Shown here: positions 38,886-51,890 of the stretch, in pieces
How the letters are laid out: every line of letters starts with the position of its first letter
How positions within the stretch are numbered: the first letter of the stretch is position 1
From: Acanthochlamys bracteata
Lineage: Eukaryota > Streptophyta > Magnoliopsida > Pandanales > Velloziaceae
Assembly (NCBI GenBank): GCA_019914995.1
Contig: CM034127.1
Coordinates: 14,048,269 to 14,112,268, forward strand
Direction of reading: 5' to 3'
DNA length: 64,000 nt
Position numbers and translations under genes: made by a program
Notes under the pieces: model-generated
Databases searched by the model: none
Told to the model about the DNA's origin: nothing
The model's input: the letters and a program-made list of their open reading frames with translations, nothing else

Positions 38886-41157
38886 ATGGAGGAGAAGAAG
38901 GTGAAGGAAGTAAGCATCAATGAGTTATCAAGGAAGCTTGTGGAATTTGCAAGGGCTAGGAATTGGGAACAATACCACAGTCCAAGAAATCTTCTTCTTG
39001 CCTTGGTAATTAATCAAAAACCCTTGCTGTTTTCTCTAATTAAGGGATTTAGTTACTTTCTTCATGAATGTTTTGAATTTCATACCATGCACGTTTATCC
39101 TGTTCTGGTTTCACGGTGTATGAAAAGAAGCTTCATGTTTTTTTTTTTCATAGGAAATTCTGGAACCTCTAAAACCATGAAAGATCTTCTTCTTCAATAG
39201 AAAGTTTTGGAGCAGAAATTGAGTTGAATCCCAAAATACGTTCTTCTGAGCATTATAATACATACACGAAGGACGCAAACAACACTACTACTACCATAAT
39301 CCACTAGTTAACTTCTTCCACATCTTCCTCTTAATACAATAGCATCTTGTGTCATTCTAATTAAACTTTTTCAACATCCCCAGAAAAGGCACCTTTTAAA
39401 AATATTTCTTCTAATAGAAATTATTCTTGTTTAAAGTTAAAATAATTTTCTGAGTGATTAAGGAATTTGGCGGCTTACATGACAACACTAATTTTTTGTA
39501 TAATGAAAAGGTTGGTGGGTCAAGATTCCCACAGCTAATGTTGGGAAAAAATTCTATTTGTGTTAGTCTCATTCATGAATTCTTAATTATCAAAAAGATA
39601 AACTTTATGTTTACGAAAAGTATCTTTCTATTAAGTTGAGGGGCATTATCGTTTATAGATCACAAGTTATGTTAAAAAAATCCAAATGTGTTATATCTTT
39701 AATCCGGAACAGTATCATTAGAGTGGTCATGAAACATTCCTGATTCAGTGGACACATCCTCGTTTCTTGATATATTAGAGTGTGATCCATGTTGAGACGG
39801 CATTTGTTGTCGGTAGCTTTCAGTAGTTACTTAGGGTAGTTTATCTCTTGAATAGTCAAGTTCATATTCTTGCCGGCCAACGGTAGTTATCTGAAGAAAG
39901 AAAACCATTGCGTTAAGTCAGTTTGAAAAGGAGACTTAGAAGATTCGCTATGAAGAAATTTCTAACTTCCTTTACTCATAAAGGCCTCTAGGTCCACTGA
40001 GGTGATCTAAGGTGCCAGGTTTTGCTGACCGCTTCTTCTGTTGTCAAAGAGTGAATTCACGGTGGCCATAACTCCACACTTGAAGTAAACATGCACTTAA
40101 CTGGTTAGGCATTTTTTATTTCTAATTCATAAGGAATTAGGAGTCACCGGTCAAAGCTTGCTCACTGTTAAGCTCGTCTAATGCACTTGTTCATGAACTG
40201 GAGACAAAAGCATAGATGTGTCAAAAATTACTCTTGCATATATAATGTACTCTTTACTTCAAAGATGTTATTATTAAAGACTGCTGCTCATTGTTTAGTC
40301 AAAAGCTAGACTTTTTTTTGGGGGGTAGAAGAAACTAGAATTATGTTGTAGAAACTGAGAAATAGGAACAAAACCTTCTACTTTCTGCTCTCTTATCCAT
40401 GAAGCAAATTACTTATAAACTTGTAATATATCAATTTAGCAATTCTATCAAATAACTACTGTATTCTTCTCTATACTTCTAGTTGTGTCTGCTAGTCAAA
40501 TCAGGGTGAAGGTGGCCAAAATTGGTGCCTGAACAGAAGGTAATCTTACATATTTTCAGTATTTGAGTAATCTATCTTCTGTTCTGGCCGCCATATGTAT
40601 GACCAGATTTCTGATAAATGCCATGGAGACTCGAGTCTTGAGTAAGATAGCCCATCGCCACCATTTTGATGATGATTTATTTCACATGTTTGACAAATTA
40701 AGCACTATGACATTTATTTTTGGAATTATCTGGAGAGGCTTGTGATAATGTCGCTATTATTCATTAACTACTCTATAAATTCTTTTTCCTTGTAACTTCT
40801 ACAGCTTTTTTTCGTTGTTTTATTGAGTTTTTGATAGTTGGATAAAAATAAGATAAAATACAGTTGCACAATTAAATGAAAGAAACCAATGACAGAAAAT
40901 AAAACTCTTGCTATAATATGCTGTAGGTTGGTGAAGTGGGAGAGCTCTCAGAAATATTCATGTGGAAAGGTGAAGTTGCGAAGGGCCTTCCTAACTGGAA
41001 TGAGTCTGAGAAGGAACATTTAGCAGAAGAACTATCAGATGTGCTGCTCTACTTGATTCAGCTTTCCAATACTTGCGGTATTGATCTCGGCAATGCTGCC
41101 ATCAAAAAAATTGTCAAGAATGGGATCAAGTACCCTATACCTGGCTCTACTACATGA
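38886..41157 (+). CDS. MazG-type dCTP pyrophosphatase (DCTPP1-like)
   Basis: Two exons, 38886-39005 and 40927-41157, join in phase 0 to 116 residues. The protein is all-alpha: NELSRKLVEFARARNWEQYH, then SPRNLLLALVGEVGELSEIF, then HLAEELSDVLLYLIQLSNTC and IKKIVKNGIKYPI. The two metal-binding acidic motifs, EVGELSE (EXXE) and EELSD (EXXD), are intact, as are the QYHSPRNL and KYP signatures. The family hydrolyses dCTP and modified dCTP analogues to dCMP plus pyrophosphate, cleaning the nucleotide pool. The intron of 1.9 kb holds no other gene I can support. A GA-rich leader (38858-38870) precedes the start. The C-terminus is shorter than in Arabidopsis At3g25400. Confidence 0.92.
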
Positions 41158-42390
41158 ACCAAAAAAAAAAAAAAGGAAAAACTTATTGTGTCGGTGTTCT
41201 AAATTCAGAGACCTTTTGAGTTGTATAGAACTCATGATCTCTTCATGTAGGTAAAAGATAGAAAATTGCATCTGTAATACCTGTTCAGGCTGTGTGGAGC
41301 TCTTCTCTTCTGTTGGTGATTATACCATTTTGAATACACCATGTTTGTTCTAAGCTTAAACCGTCACCCGCTCTTCCATATGGGCAGGGCTTTTCCATTA
41401 TTGCAAATTTCATGATTCAGAATATGGTTTATGCTGAAAGTTACTATTGGTAGTTGTTTTGAATTAGAATTTAAATTATTAGCAGCATGATATCGTGAGA
41501 CATGATAAATAGCAATTTTTGAGATTTAGAAAAGAAGTTGCATGTGTTGTAGTGTCTAATATCGCATATGCTACGTCTGACATAGGAATTTTGTTTTGTT
41601 TTGTTTTGTTTTTTTCTTAATCATAAATATGGTGTAGAAGTGTTTAGTTTCTATTAGGGCATATTTACCTACCACTCAAACTCTACTTTTTTTAAACACA
41701 CATTTAATATAAAATAAACAAAAATTTTTTTTTTTAAATTTATTAATTTTTTTTTTCAAAAATCAATTTTAAAACTTACTTTTAATAAAAAATTGATATA
41801 AAAATTATTTATTTAAATATTTTAAAATTTTAATTTACTTTCAAGAAATGAGCACAGCTCAAATAAACACACTCTTAATAGCAGCTTGTCTATTTACCAG
41901 AAAATAAATTACTAAAAAGTAATTATTAAAATTATAAATAATGTTATTAAAAAATAAAAAAAATTATAAAAATTAAGCTAAAAATAATTTATCATAGTCA
42001 TTATAAGATTGAAATTGAAATTAAACGTAATTTTTTGTAAAAATAAATAATAGTGAAAGAAGCACATGAAATCTAAAAGAAAAACTCTACTGGACCGGCC
42101 TTAAAAATGCCCAATCCAACACCTCCCGTAAGAATTGTTGACACGGCCCAAGAAGCCTAAAGGGTTGGTCCACCTACTCATGTCTACAACCAGCTATTGC
42201 CACGTCGGTTGAAAGAAAACGTGAGAGCACGCAACCGTGCCAAGAACAAATAAAGAAGTCTCTCCCAACCCATTTGCCATTTGCGCGCGTATTGTTCTCC
42301 TGTTCAGATTCTTCGGTTTCCTTTTTATAATTCACACTCTCAACTCTATATATTCGCAAAATCAACCCATCGTTCTTATTAAGCGAACGC
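41158..42390. other. Intergenic with AT-rich block
   Basis: 3' UTR of the MazG gene with an A-run at 41160-41174, a (TTTTG) short repeat near 41593, and an AT-rich, MITE-like block at 41650-42060 with long A/T runs. No terminal repeats were confirmed. The end is GLTP promoter/leader. Confidence 0.5.
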
Positions 42391-43372
42391 TGGCCAGAAA
42401 GTGAACTCCCAAAGTTGAAGTTTTGTTCTGTTCTTCAGGTGAGGTTCCCGCTTTCAGTTAAAATTCTGTAAGTTTCTTTATTTTACATTAATTATTTAGT
42501 CCATTTTTCTATTTGGATTTATAAGCGTTAACTCCGGATCAGAAATCAGTAGAATTGATTTTAATTTAAAGGACAAAAGATTAGATTGAAGAGAAAGGGT
42601 ACTTCTAGATTAGTTGTAGTTTGTGAGATTTTTCTTTTTATGTTTTAAGTTATCATCCAAAATTACGGTCAATTAGGAGACACATTTGCTTCAGTTCAGG
42701 ATCTGAGATCGAAAAGAATTGCATGTAATCTATTGAACGAAACAAGTGAGATTTGAAGTCTGTTAAGATCGTTCAGGATTCAGTTTCAGCTGTGAGCTTC
42801 TCTATATTTCCTTTTTGACAAATAAAAAAAGAGAACCATTTTTTTCTTTGGAAGTTTTTGTACTAGCTTCAAACTAAGATATCAACAAATTCATAGAAGA
42901 TCTAACTAAGAATGAGATTCAATGCAAGGTTTTATGCGAGATCCTTCAGTGTGATTGGATCTCGGCTGCTTTATTTGCCAATTAATTGGTGTATTAGAGC
43001 TAATGTTATCAGAATATTGTTACCGGGGGAGACATTTCCTCTAGAACTTTGCAGTATGTGATTGATTAGTTATTGGCTTTAGGTCTTGTGTTTGGGCCAG
43101 GGTAAAATTCACTTTGTTTTTTTTTTTTTTTTGTTTGTTGTCTGTCCTGCTTTAGTCGGATCGTTTCCGAATCAATGCCCAGCATTTGATTTCACCAATT
43201 TGGCACTTGCACCTGATTGGCGATCGGTCCTGGTTACTGAACCTGCTAGGTTTAAAATCTGAATCTTTTCATGTCAAACTAATTTATCATGCATGATTTA
43301 AATTTTTATACGTTTGATGATTAGTGAAAAGGGTAGAAGAATTGATAGTCATTTGGTCGTAGGCAACAGAAG

Positions 43373-45083
43373 ATGAGCACTCAGGTGGAAGGTACCATAT
43401 TCACTCCATCGCTGGAGGGAATGAAACACGTGAAGAATGATGACGGGGAGATGCTGACTAAGCCTTTTCTTGAAGTGTGCAAGCTGATCTTACCAGTTCT
43501 TGGTGATTGCCTTTTATAACTTCTTGTTTCCATGAAATTTGTATGCATGGTATTTTGCATGTTGGTGTATTCAACCATGGTCTTTTCACTTTTTCTTCTG
43601 CGGAAATTAGAAGTTGAAGTATGAAGGTTTCCTTCATAAACTGTTGATTCAAAAGTTGTGTCTGTGCCTAATGACAACAGTCTGAGATGAGATACCGATA
43701 ACTTGGCTGCTGTCAGAGAATGTCTTAATCATGTTTTCTTCAGAAAATAAGACAATTTTTGAATTTTTGTTATATATAACCAAGGGTGCTCTTCTGGAAC
43801 TTGTGCAGATAACTTTGGAGCTGCTTTATCTCTCGTAAAATCTGATATTGGTGGTAATATAACGGTGAGATTTAGCTTTGTTTCTGCTCATTTTGAAGAA
43901 GTCTTACAGTGCCAAGCTAATACTGGTCAGTTTCTGTAATACTATATATACTGTTCTCTGTTTATTGACGCATCATTTTGATATGGATGCAGAGACTTGA
44001 GAAGAAATATTCTTCTGATCCCACAAAATATAATGTGCTGTATAGCATGGTGCAAGAAGAAATTGTATCCAAAACTGCCAAAGGTTCATCAAGTTGTACA
44101 AACGGACTTCTTTGGCTAACAAGGTCTTCTGGTTATTTCTTAAGATGATTTTATTTTTATTAATTTTCATCTCTTGTTTGATATACCATTTCGTAAGGCC
44201 TTGTCTTTCTCTTGTGTTTTGAATACTATTTATACTTGCATATTTTGTTACAGATCAATGTCTAAATTCTGATATGTCTGTCCAGGGCTATGGATTTCTT
44301 GGTAGAGCTATTTCGTAATCTGCTTGAGCACCCAGACTGGACAATGACACAAGCATGCACAGATTCTTACAGCAAGACCCTCAAGAAATGGCATGGGTGG
44401 TTAGCAAGTTCTAGCTTTACGGTAAAATAGCTACTCAATTTCAATGAGCAACAGTATAAAATGATGCAGTCAGCACTGTGATGACTAGAAAGTAGATTTA
44501 CTTGGCACCTTTCAAATTGTTTCTTGTATTAGCGTTATGGACTAGGAGAGCATCTCATATTGGAAGTAATACAGGGAAAGAAGAAAATGGCCCACGAAAA
44601 TACTTTCTAAGCTGCTCTTTTAGTTCCACAAAATTTATGAAATTGTCTTGTATTCATCTAGTGCTTCCAACATTATTGAAGCACTTTTTGTCATGCTCTG
44701 ATAAACCTATGCATTTAGAAATTTTGTGTGCCACTGCTACTTTCCACACCAAAGTACTTAATGGAAATGTCCTATGTTTTTATCTAATGCCTTGAATTTT
44801 TTATTACTTTCAGACTGAACACTCCCATACTTGCAGGTTGCAATGAAACTTGCACCCGATAGGAAGAAGTTTATGGAAGTTGTTGGTGGGTCTGGTGACA
44901 TCAATGCCGACATTGAGAAATTTTGCTCTACATTCGCTCCTCTACTTATGGAGAACCACAAGTTTCTTGTAAGTCTTGTGCCAAGCTCTATTCCTTGCTT
45001 GTGACACTAGTTGTATTAACATGTGGAGTCCTTTGCCTTTTTGGCAGGCTGGAGTCGGCTTGGACGATCTCAAGGCTTCTTAA
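43373..45083 (+). CDS. Glycolipid transfer protein (GLTP1-like)
   Basis: Six coding exons (43373-43502, 43809-43864, 43993-44123, 44286-44421, 44837-44968, 45048-45083) give 206 residues, the usual plant GLTP length. The GLTP fold signature is clear: FLEVCKLILPVLDNFGAALS with the Asp-Asn of the sugar-headgroup centre, SDIGGNITRLEKKY with the recognition Lys, then GLLWLTRAMDFL, and KTLKKWHGWLASSSFTVAMK with the conserved Trp and His region. It ends FLAGVGLDDLKAS. Such proteins shuttle glycosphingolipids, mainly glucosylceramide, between membranes without a signal peptide. A 5' UTR intron probably spans 42439-43370 (cttcag/gtgagg at the leader). No lesions. Confidence 0.92.
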
Positions 45084-46747
45084 GCTTGGAACTATTTACT
45101 TATGGGATCGTAATTTATCCTCGTAGCAACCTGCTTAGTTACAGATGCTGTTATGAAAGAAATGTGCCACCAAATAAAACCAGAAATGGGACCTGTATGT
45201 TTAGGCACCATAAGCTTTTGTTATATTTGTGAGCAATAGGATTGAAGAGTGAAACTAATTCGAACTTCTTGACTAGATAAATTTTAATGTCTTTGCAATG
45301 TTAGATCTGATCTACCTATCACATGTATCTACCGGTGGAGGCTCCACAGGCAGAAGTAGAGCCTCTAACCATAGGATGATTCAAAAGTTTACGAATTGTT
45401 TCGTTTCATTCATTTGTATTGCATGTCGGAACTCTACCTGAAATAGGAAAGACTTTCTGTAATCGCCTGAAGACCTGCAGCGATATCTGAGTTCAACGGA
45501 GAAGTACTATTACGAGCTTAGGAACTTGTTATTCAACGTGACTAGTCGCCACTACCTATTGAACCTTGCATATCTCTGATCAATGGTCAGGCCAAGTTAA
45601 ATATCAAGCTGCAGTGTTGTAAAGGAGTGCACATGTGGAAGTTTCCAGAACTATTTACAATAGGGTGTGTTTACATAGAAATGAATTATATAAAAATAAA
45701 ATTTGGAATAAATTTTTATAAAAATAGAGTTGAATATAGAAATAAAAATAAAATTCGAAATGATAATTAAAATATATCAAATTCAGAATCTTTAAAAAAA
45801 AAAAAAAATGGGAGTAAGGTGCAACTGAAATATGCTCTTTATATATACAAGCGAAGAGATGCGCGGAGAAAGAGTTTCTTAAACTAGTATTACTCATTAG
45901 CGACTAAATTATCCGTAAATAAATTTATGTAGATATACACGTTTCAAGAAACTAGTTTGAAAAAATGTTTCAGCAGGGTCAATACAGTCAACACGAATGA
46001 GTTCGACCTGATATGTATGGAAGAAAGACGAAGGAAAACCATACCATCATTGGTGTCCATGCTTTCATTACACTTTGTTTCCCGGGCTTAACGGTCCCTT
46101 GAAACCTGCGTTGCCACTGAAATTGACAGCGATAAGAAAAACCACAGATCAATCGATGTCTTTCATTTCCACCCTCGAACAAACCAAAAGAACAGAGAAA
46201 ATCAAGGAAAAAAAATTAAAGGGAAAAAAAGAAAAAAGAATTCCCATAGTTGAATTCTTCTCTTCTTCCTTCGTCCGGCAAAAATCAAATGCGAGTCTCC
46301 CTGAAAAGCCGAAGTCTGCTGCTTCGGCTTTAAACGGGACCGCTATCCAATTCCTTTCTTTTCCTTTCTTTTTAGGCTTCTCTCGTTATTATTGTTATTC
46401 TTCTTGTTCTTGTTGTTATTATTAATTTCTACTAAGTTTTGCTTGAACGAGAGAGATTGTAGAATAGAATCCTTGTTTTGTCTGAAGAAGGCATGAAGAA
46501 CATGGCTGCACCGCAATCGATTTGAACATCGGTGATTCAGAGTTTGGAACTACTCCCACACTCTCGAGGATTTCAGAAACTCTAAACCATTAATTAATGC
46601 TCTCAGCGACGACTAAAGGTAATGAAAGGTTATGGTAAAACTGAATGCTTCGACTATTTATTCTTTGATATTAATATAACAGAAGCCGATTGTCATGATT
46701 TTTTGTGTAGTGAGGGTTAAATTTAGAGGCTCGTCAAATTAATTGTT
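45084..46747. other. GLTP 3' flank, AT-rich stretch, RIC leader
   Basis: Downstream GLTP sequence, then a short AT-rich MITE-like stretch at 45660-45800. Probable RIC 5' UTR, with CT-rich tracts at 46255-46420, runs up to the ATG; a leader intron may begin at 46620 (aaag/gtaatg). No other coding sequence was recognised. Confidence 0.45.
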
Positions 46748-48061
46748 ATGGCGCTCAAAATGAAAGGCATCCGGAAGGGGATCAGATACATAACTCATAT
46801 ATTTGGTACGTAGTCCTTCATGCATATTCTACCTTTTCCCTTTTTTTTTCTTGTAATGATCACCAGCAACTAACTAGTAACTACGATTTATCCATATAGA
46901 TGGAATTCGATTATATGAATTTTTTTTATATGTTATTTATGTTTGTTATGTACCATATGATTGATCGTAGTTGTTATTGATTAATTATTATTTTATACAG
47001 CGGATGGAAAGGAAAATGAGATGCAGATTGGGTTTCCGACTGACGTCCGACATGTAGCGCATATCGGATGGGATGGCCCCTCTGCAAACACCCCTAGCTG
47101 GGTAAGAGTTTCTTGTCAAATTTCTGATTAAATTTTTGTGCCAAGCAATCGAATGAGTAACTGATTTTGATTCCAGTGTGTGCCGGTTAGCATACTTAAC
47201 GTGAAAAGAGACGATTTTTCCTTTTGCTTTTTAAATGTTTGAACAGATGAATGAGTTCCATTCTGCACCAGTGAGTGCCACGGTAACACCGGAATCGGAA
47301 GGTTCTATTTCCAATCCATGGGGATCTCAAGGTTAGCTCTAGATTCTAGTAGTTCTTAACTTTGAAAATTCTGTCTAAATTTTCGTTTAAAATGAAATAT
47401 TTCTTCACAGGAGAATTCACCGGTTCTTGATATTTCACAAATTCCACTGTAATTATTCATATGTATGCACCTCTCCATGCATCTTGTGTATGAGAATGGC
47501 TGAGAATCAAAGACTTGCATAATTCTTGTTTGCCTAAAAAATAAGTTCAAACTTAAAAGATATATACTACTTCTGAATCTGTTAAAAAATGTGACGAAGT
47601 TTGTTTCAATAGATTTCGGTACCATGAACATGGGAATCCAACAAGAATCACCAGCTTCATCTCCGGCACCGAGACCTAGACGCCGCAACGGGTCTACTGC
47701 TTCAACTGGTGAATCCTCCGGCAATCTTCCACGTCGTTCGAGACGTCAGCAGTCAGACGCTAACGGGGAGTCAAACTCAACCGATTTGGTAAAAGAATCA
47801 AGACAAAGCCGACGACATCAGAAAAGCAACGGTAGGGAAAACGGTGGCCCGGACTCCCCAAAAGACCTACCTCCGAAACAGTCAAGGCGGAGACGGTCTA
47901 AAGGGTCAGGAGATGGAGGAAGCGTTTCCTCACGGAGATCTAAAGCTGCTGCTGCTGCTGCTTCAGCACAAGGTGATTCTTCCGTTCGCGGGGATACGAG
48001 CGGGAAATCGGCAACTGCGGCGAAACTAGAACCGACGCCGGAAGAAGAAGAAGCACTGTGA
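46748..48061 (+). CDS. ROP-interactive CRIB motif protein (RIC family)
   Basis: Four exons, 46748-46805, 47001-47101, 47247-47331 and 47613-48061, encode 230 residues. After a basic start ([19 protein letters not shown]) comes the CRIB motif [17 protein letters not shown] (residues about 30-46), with the Pro, both His and the Gly needed to clasp GTP-bound ROP GTPases. WMNEFHSAP follows. The rest is a disordered, Ser/Arg/Lys-rich tail (RRSRR, SRRSK, a short Ala run, then an acidic end EEEEAL). RIC proteins are plant-only ROP effectors steering actin, microtubules or vesicle traffic during polar growth. The eL14 and NOP10 neighbours suggest RIC6/RIC7 orthology (At2g20430 region); the tail is too variable to settle it. 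No lesions. Confidence 0.9.
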
Positions 48062-48800
48062 ATAATTAAAAATAAAAACAACGAGAATTCTACTGTGAAT
48101 ATTTCATGATGATCGTTCAAAACATTCATTTGTTCAAACCACTGCGATCATATGAGGAGAGGAAAGAAAACAAAATCTTTGAATGCTTGGGGGGATTGAA
48201 TTAATCATGATAGACTGCCTGCTGCTATGTTGGTGTGTTTTAGGGTTTTCACATTTGAAGTAATTAATGTTTTTTAAGTGATTGTGGGTTTGAGATATTG
48301 TTCACTTGTAGTTATAAGTAAGCACTAGTGTTTGTGTGGTTCAAAACAATTCTTTTTAATTTGTTTGAGATAGAGTGTTTGTAATTTGTGAAACAACAAA
48401 GAACCACAAAGGAAGGAGAATACATCTCTCTTTTGTTTTACTAATCTGTCCATATATTCTCACACGCATGAAATTTTAGTCTTGTATCTTTTTCCTATAC
48501 ACTCAGTAGAGTTTTTTAAGTGGCGTTATTTTTGAAAGAAAATTTTTCTAAAATAAAATTTTAAAAAAATAAAATATATTTTTTTAAAAAATAATAAAAG
48601 TAAGTAATAAAAAATTCTATTATGTAATTTTTTTATATTTTAAAACTTCAAATAAATTCTTTAAATTATCGTAAAAAATTTATTAAGACTTAAAAAAAAT
48701 TGATAAATACTTTTTTTGAAATGGAAAGCTAAATCGGCCCCTAAAAGTTTTACAACTTTTTAAACAGCAAATCAAGGTTCACCGGACAGTTAAAATCGGT
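48062..48800. other. RIC 3' flank and AT-rich block
   Basis: Probable 3' UTR to about 48450, then an AT-rich repeat-like block at 48530-48720 similar in style to the AT-rich blocks elsewhere in the window. No gene. Confidence 0.5.
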
Positions 48801-48809
48801 CTGAATGCC

Positions 48810-48975
48810 AGAGGCCCAAAACCAATTTTCGTGATCCAGCTTTATTTAACGGGTCCAAAGCGAGGCCCATTATGGGCTTGCCCTGTTACGTCTTGGTTGG
48901 TTCACTGAACCGGACGCTCCAGTCGATATAACCCCGACCGGAACTGTTTCCCTCATGAAAGTAAAACCCTAGAAT
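48810..48975 (+). promoter_or_regulatory. NOP10 promoter: site II and telo box
   Basis: GGCCCA at 48813-48818 and 48864-48869 and TGGGCT at 48873-48878 are site II-type elements. AAACCCTAG at 48964-48972 is a telo-box-like motif just upstream of the leader. The layout parallels the eL14 and EF-1alpha promoters. Confidence 0.7.
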
Positions 48976-49133
48976 TTCTCCAGAGCTGTCAACTCTAAAA
49001 CCTCTCCTTTCTCGAAGGTGAGCGATTTCTTCTTCCCTGGTTTAGAATTAAATTTTTTCTCTTATAATTTTTCTTTCTGTGCTGTTGAATTCTTTAGGTT
49101 TGAAGGTATTTGGTAGATCGAAGGTTGGCAGTC

Positions 49134-51281
49134 ATGTATCTCCAGTACTACATCAACGAGAATGGGGACAAGGTGTATACAACCAAGGTGAGTAAAATTT
49201 TATTCGATTTGATGTTTTGATTGATGAGAAAAGAATATTTGCGCTGATTTTTTGCTTCTCTGACTCGTTTTTTTTGTTTATTCTTCAAACTGGGGTTGCG
49301 TCGTTGGATAAAAGTTTTATCTTGAATCAGTTCTAATGAACCAGATGTTTTCTCTCTGTGCTTAATCTCGTACTTCGAAGCTTTGATCTTTCGTAGTTGT
49401 TGGATGAATGAGCTCCTAATTTAAGAGACAAGAATGAGTTCCTTACAATTAGATGATTTTTTGATTGAATACATCTTGTTTATAATTTGTGAGATTTGGT
49501 ATGTCACTACATGAAGCTTTTGGTTAACATGTTACAGAGATTCATATAGGAAAATTTGTTGTTTCTTATTCTTTCTCGTGTTACTATTTGATAAGAATAC
49601 GGATCATTGCTGTGTTTATTTTTTTAGTGTTTCCTGAGCCACTTTTGAACTTTCTATATTAGTCTATCCTACTTCTGATGATTAAATAGTTCCCGCAAGT
49701 TTCAAATCCTAAGAAATATAGATAAGGATATAACCGCTGCAAATTGTTACAATATTTGACCTTCTGCGCGTCTGTTTTTAGTGGAATGAATTCTCAAAGT
49801 AGTTTATAATATAGATTTTCTTCCATCATGTTGGATTCCTTTCTAGCCGCAAGCATTCCTGGTTGTAATATTGAGGTTATTTTAATGTAAATGGTGAGTG
49901 TTATATAAGTATATTCATATGAGGTCCTACTTGAGTTAGGAACTATTCATGAAAATCAATATGCCTGGTTGTATTGATTGATCAAGGATAACTCTAATTG
50001 CAGAAGGAATCTCCGCTTGGAAAGGCAACTCAGTCGGCACACCCTGGTATGTGCAACACTTGTTGATAATTTCTATTAATGCTCTTGATTTGCTTATCTT
50101 TTCAACAGCATGGGATTAAAATATTCCTTCTTCATTCTTCATCAAGTAACGTGCCATATTTAAAATTACTAGCATAGTGCATTAAACTAATAGCTGCTAT
50201 TTTCCATGACTTGCGTTCCTAAAATGATAATCTCTTTGGACATGTGGTTTTGGTGAGCACAATAGTGTGTCATGATATATTTAACCAAAGCCAAACTAGT
50301 GTATGGAGTTCAGTTGTTATTGGTGTCAAAAAACATGAGTATACAGGATGTGAAGTTATCAGTTAAGCTGGCACCTTTAAAATGTAGTGTTTAACACAAA
50401 CGGAAATGTTTCTTTCACGTCAATCTAGTCAACTTTCAAAGAAGTCATTTCATTTGCTGCTAAATGTGCTATATTCAAGCAGCATTCTATATGAGAGTTA
50501 TCTCTGGTGTTTGAGTCTCCTCGTGTAATTGCCAACATGTTTGTTCAACATAGTTACACTTATTTGACCTGAGCTTGCTAGTAAACAATGTTCTAATAAT
50601 AGGATCCTTTAATAATAATGTCCATCATTTATTTCCTTAAGAGTTAGTAAGTCTTCTTTTGCATTTTGTATAGCTAATGGACGTGGGACTAGAAAAAGAC
50701 TTACATTCACATTGTTAAGCAGTATTTTTCTTGACCTCACGTTCTAAACATGACTTAATTAGTTAATTTTTTATATGGCTTCATAGCGTCCTATAGTTTA
50801 TACGACCTGATTGTGGATGTAAGTCTGAAATTCAGGTTACTGAAACTTTGGTTGCGACCACCATTTAGCAACTAATTATATGGCACTCCTTTTAGGACAT
50901 CATATGACACTCCTTTTAGGACATCGAGTAATATATAGTGAATATAAAAATCACTATCTCTGCCAACTAAAATGTCTGTAGGTTATATCTGTTGCTTGTA
51001 GGCCTATATAGCATTGTGCTATGATCCACATTTATGCATGTCTTTATTTATCCCAGTAATGGCAACTCAAAGCACGCACCAGGATGATTTTGTGTAGTAG
51101 CTTTTTTTTTAATCAATTGATATTAAATATGCTTTCACCTTCTCAAACGGCTTCAAGTTCTAACCATTTCTCATCGGATGCAGCTCGCTTCTCTCCAGAT
51201 GATAAGTACTCTAGACAGCGAGTGTTGCTGAAGAAGCGCTTTGGTCTCCTTCCAACACAGAAGCCTCCTCAAAAGTACTGA
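49134..51281 (+). CDS. NOP10: H/ACA ribonucleoprotein subunit NOP10
   Basis: Three exons, 49134-49187, 50004-50046 and 51184-51281, give exactly 64 residues, the eukaryotic NOP10 length. The protein reads [20 protein letters not shown], then [20 protein letters not shown], then [20 protein letters not shown] and a short tail. Eukaryotic NOP10 lacks the archaeal zinc-ribbon cysteines, as here. It clamps dyskerin/CBF5 in H/ACA snoRNPs that pseudouridylate rRNA and snRNA. Large introns (0.8 and 1.1 kb) contain no further gene seen. No lesions. Confidence 0.96.
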
Positions 51282-51890
51282 GTAGCATTCCTGTTGGTGT
51301 TGTGAGCTTGAAGAGAGATACATTGATCATTTCTCTGTGTACTATCAAATTTAAAAACCATAAAGTCAATGCGTCGCGATCTGGTTTCCAAGTTATGGAC
51401 TTGGGCGAATTTTAATGTGGGAATGTGGTGTTGTTGACTTCTACAGTTGTGGTAGTGCGTTATTTAGCGTCTAGCAGGACTCTACTGCTTTATTTTCGAA
51501 TACGTTGAATTTATTTCATCCTCGTTGCATTCATCAGTATGTCCCTACTTTTTTCTCTCAGCAGAATGCAGACTTCTATGGTGTTACAAGCAAAAGAACC
51601 AAGATAACCGTTGATACTGTTAGTCACTGTCAGGGTCCCACGTTATTTACTAACCGGCTTATATAGGGCCTATACCGTAATTGTATTGACAAAATAGTCT
51701 GATTCTGCAATATCTTCTCAAATCTTCAACGAGTACTTTAAATGTTCGATTTGTAATCCAAAAACAAGCTTTAGTCCCCGCAGGTCGGGATTGAACGCTC
51801 TCCATAAACCCTTCCTTTCTCTATCCCTCACTCTCGATCTGAATCAGATCTCGCACTGTCGATCGCCCGCTGCGTTGAGCGATCGACAAC
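51282..51890. other. NOP10 3' flank and RPN2 promoter region
   Basis: No coding signal. The CT-rich leader sequence at 51800-51850 precedes the RPN2 start region. Confidence 0.45.

Noticed and set aside
45655..45897. 80-residue Phe/Tyr/Leu-rich minus ORF
   Set aside because: Arises from an AT-rich repeat stretch, not a membrane protein.
47818..48129. 103-residue minus-strand ORF with Ala-rich run
   Set aside because: Antisense of the RIC Ser/Arg/Ala-rich tail.
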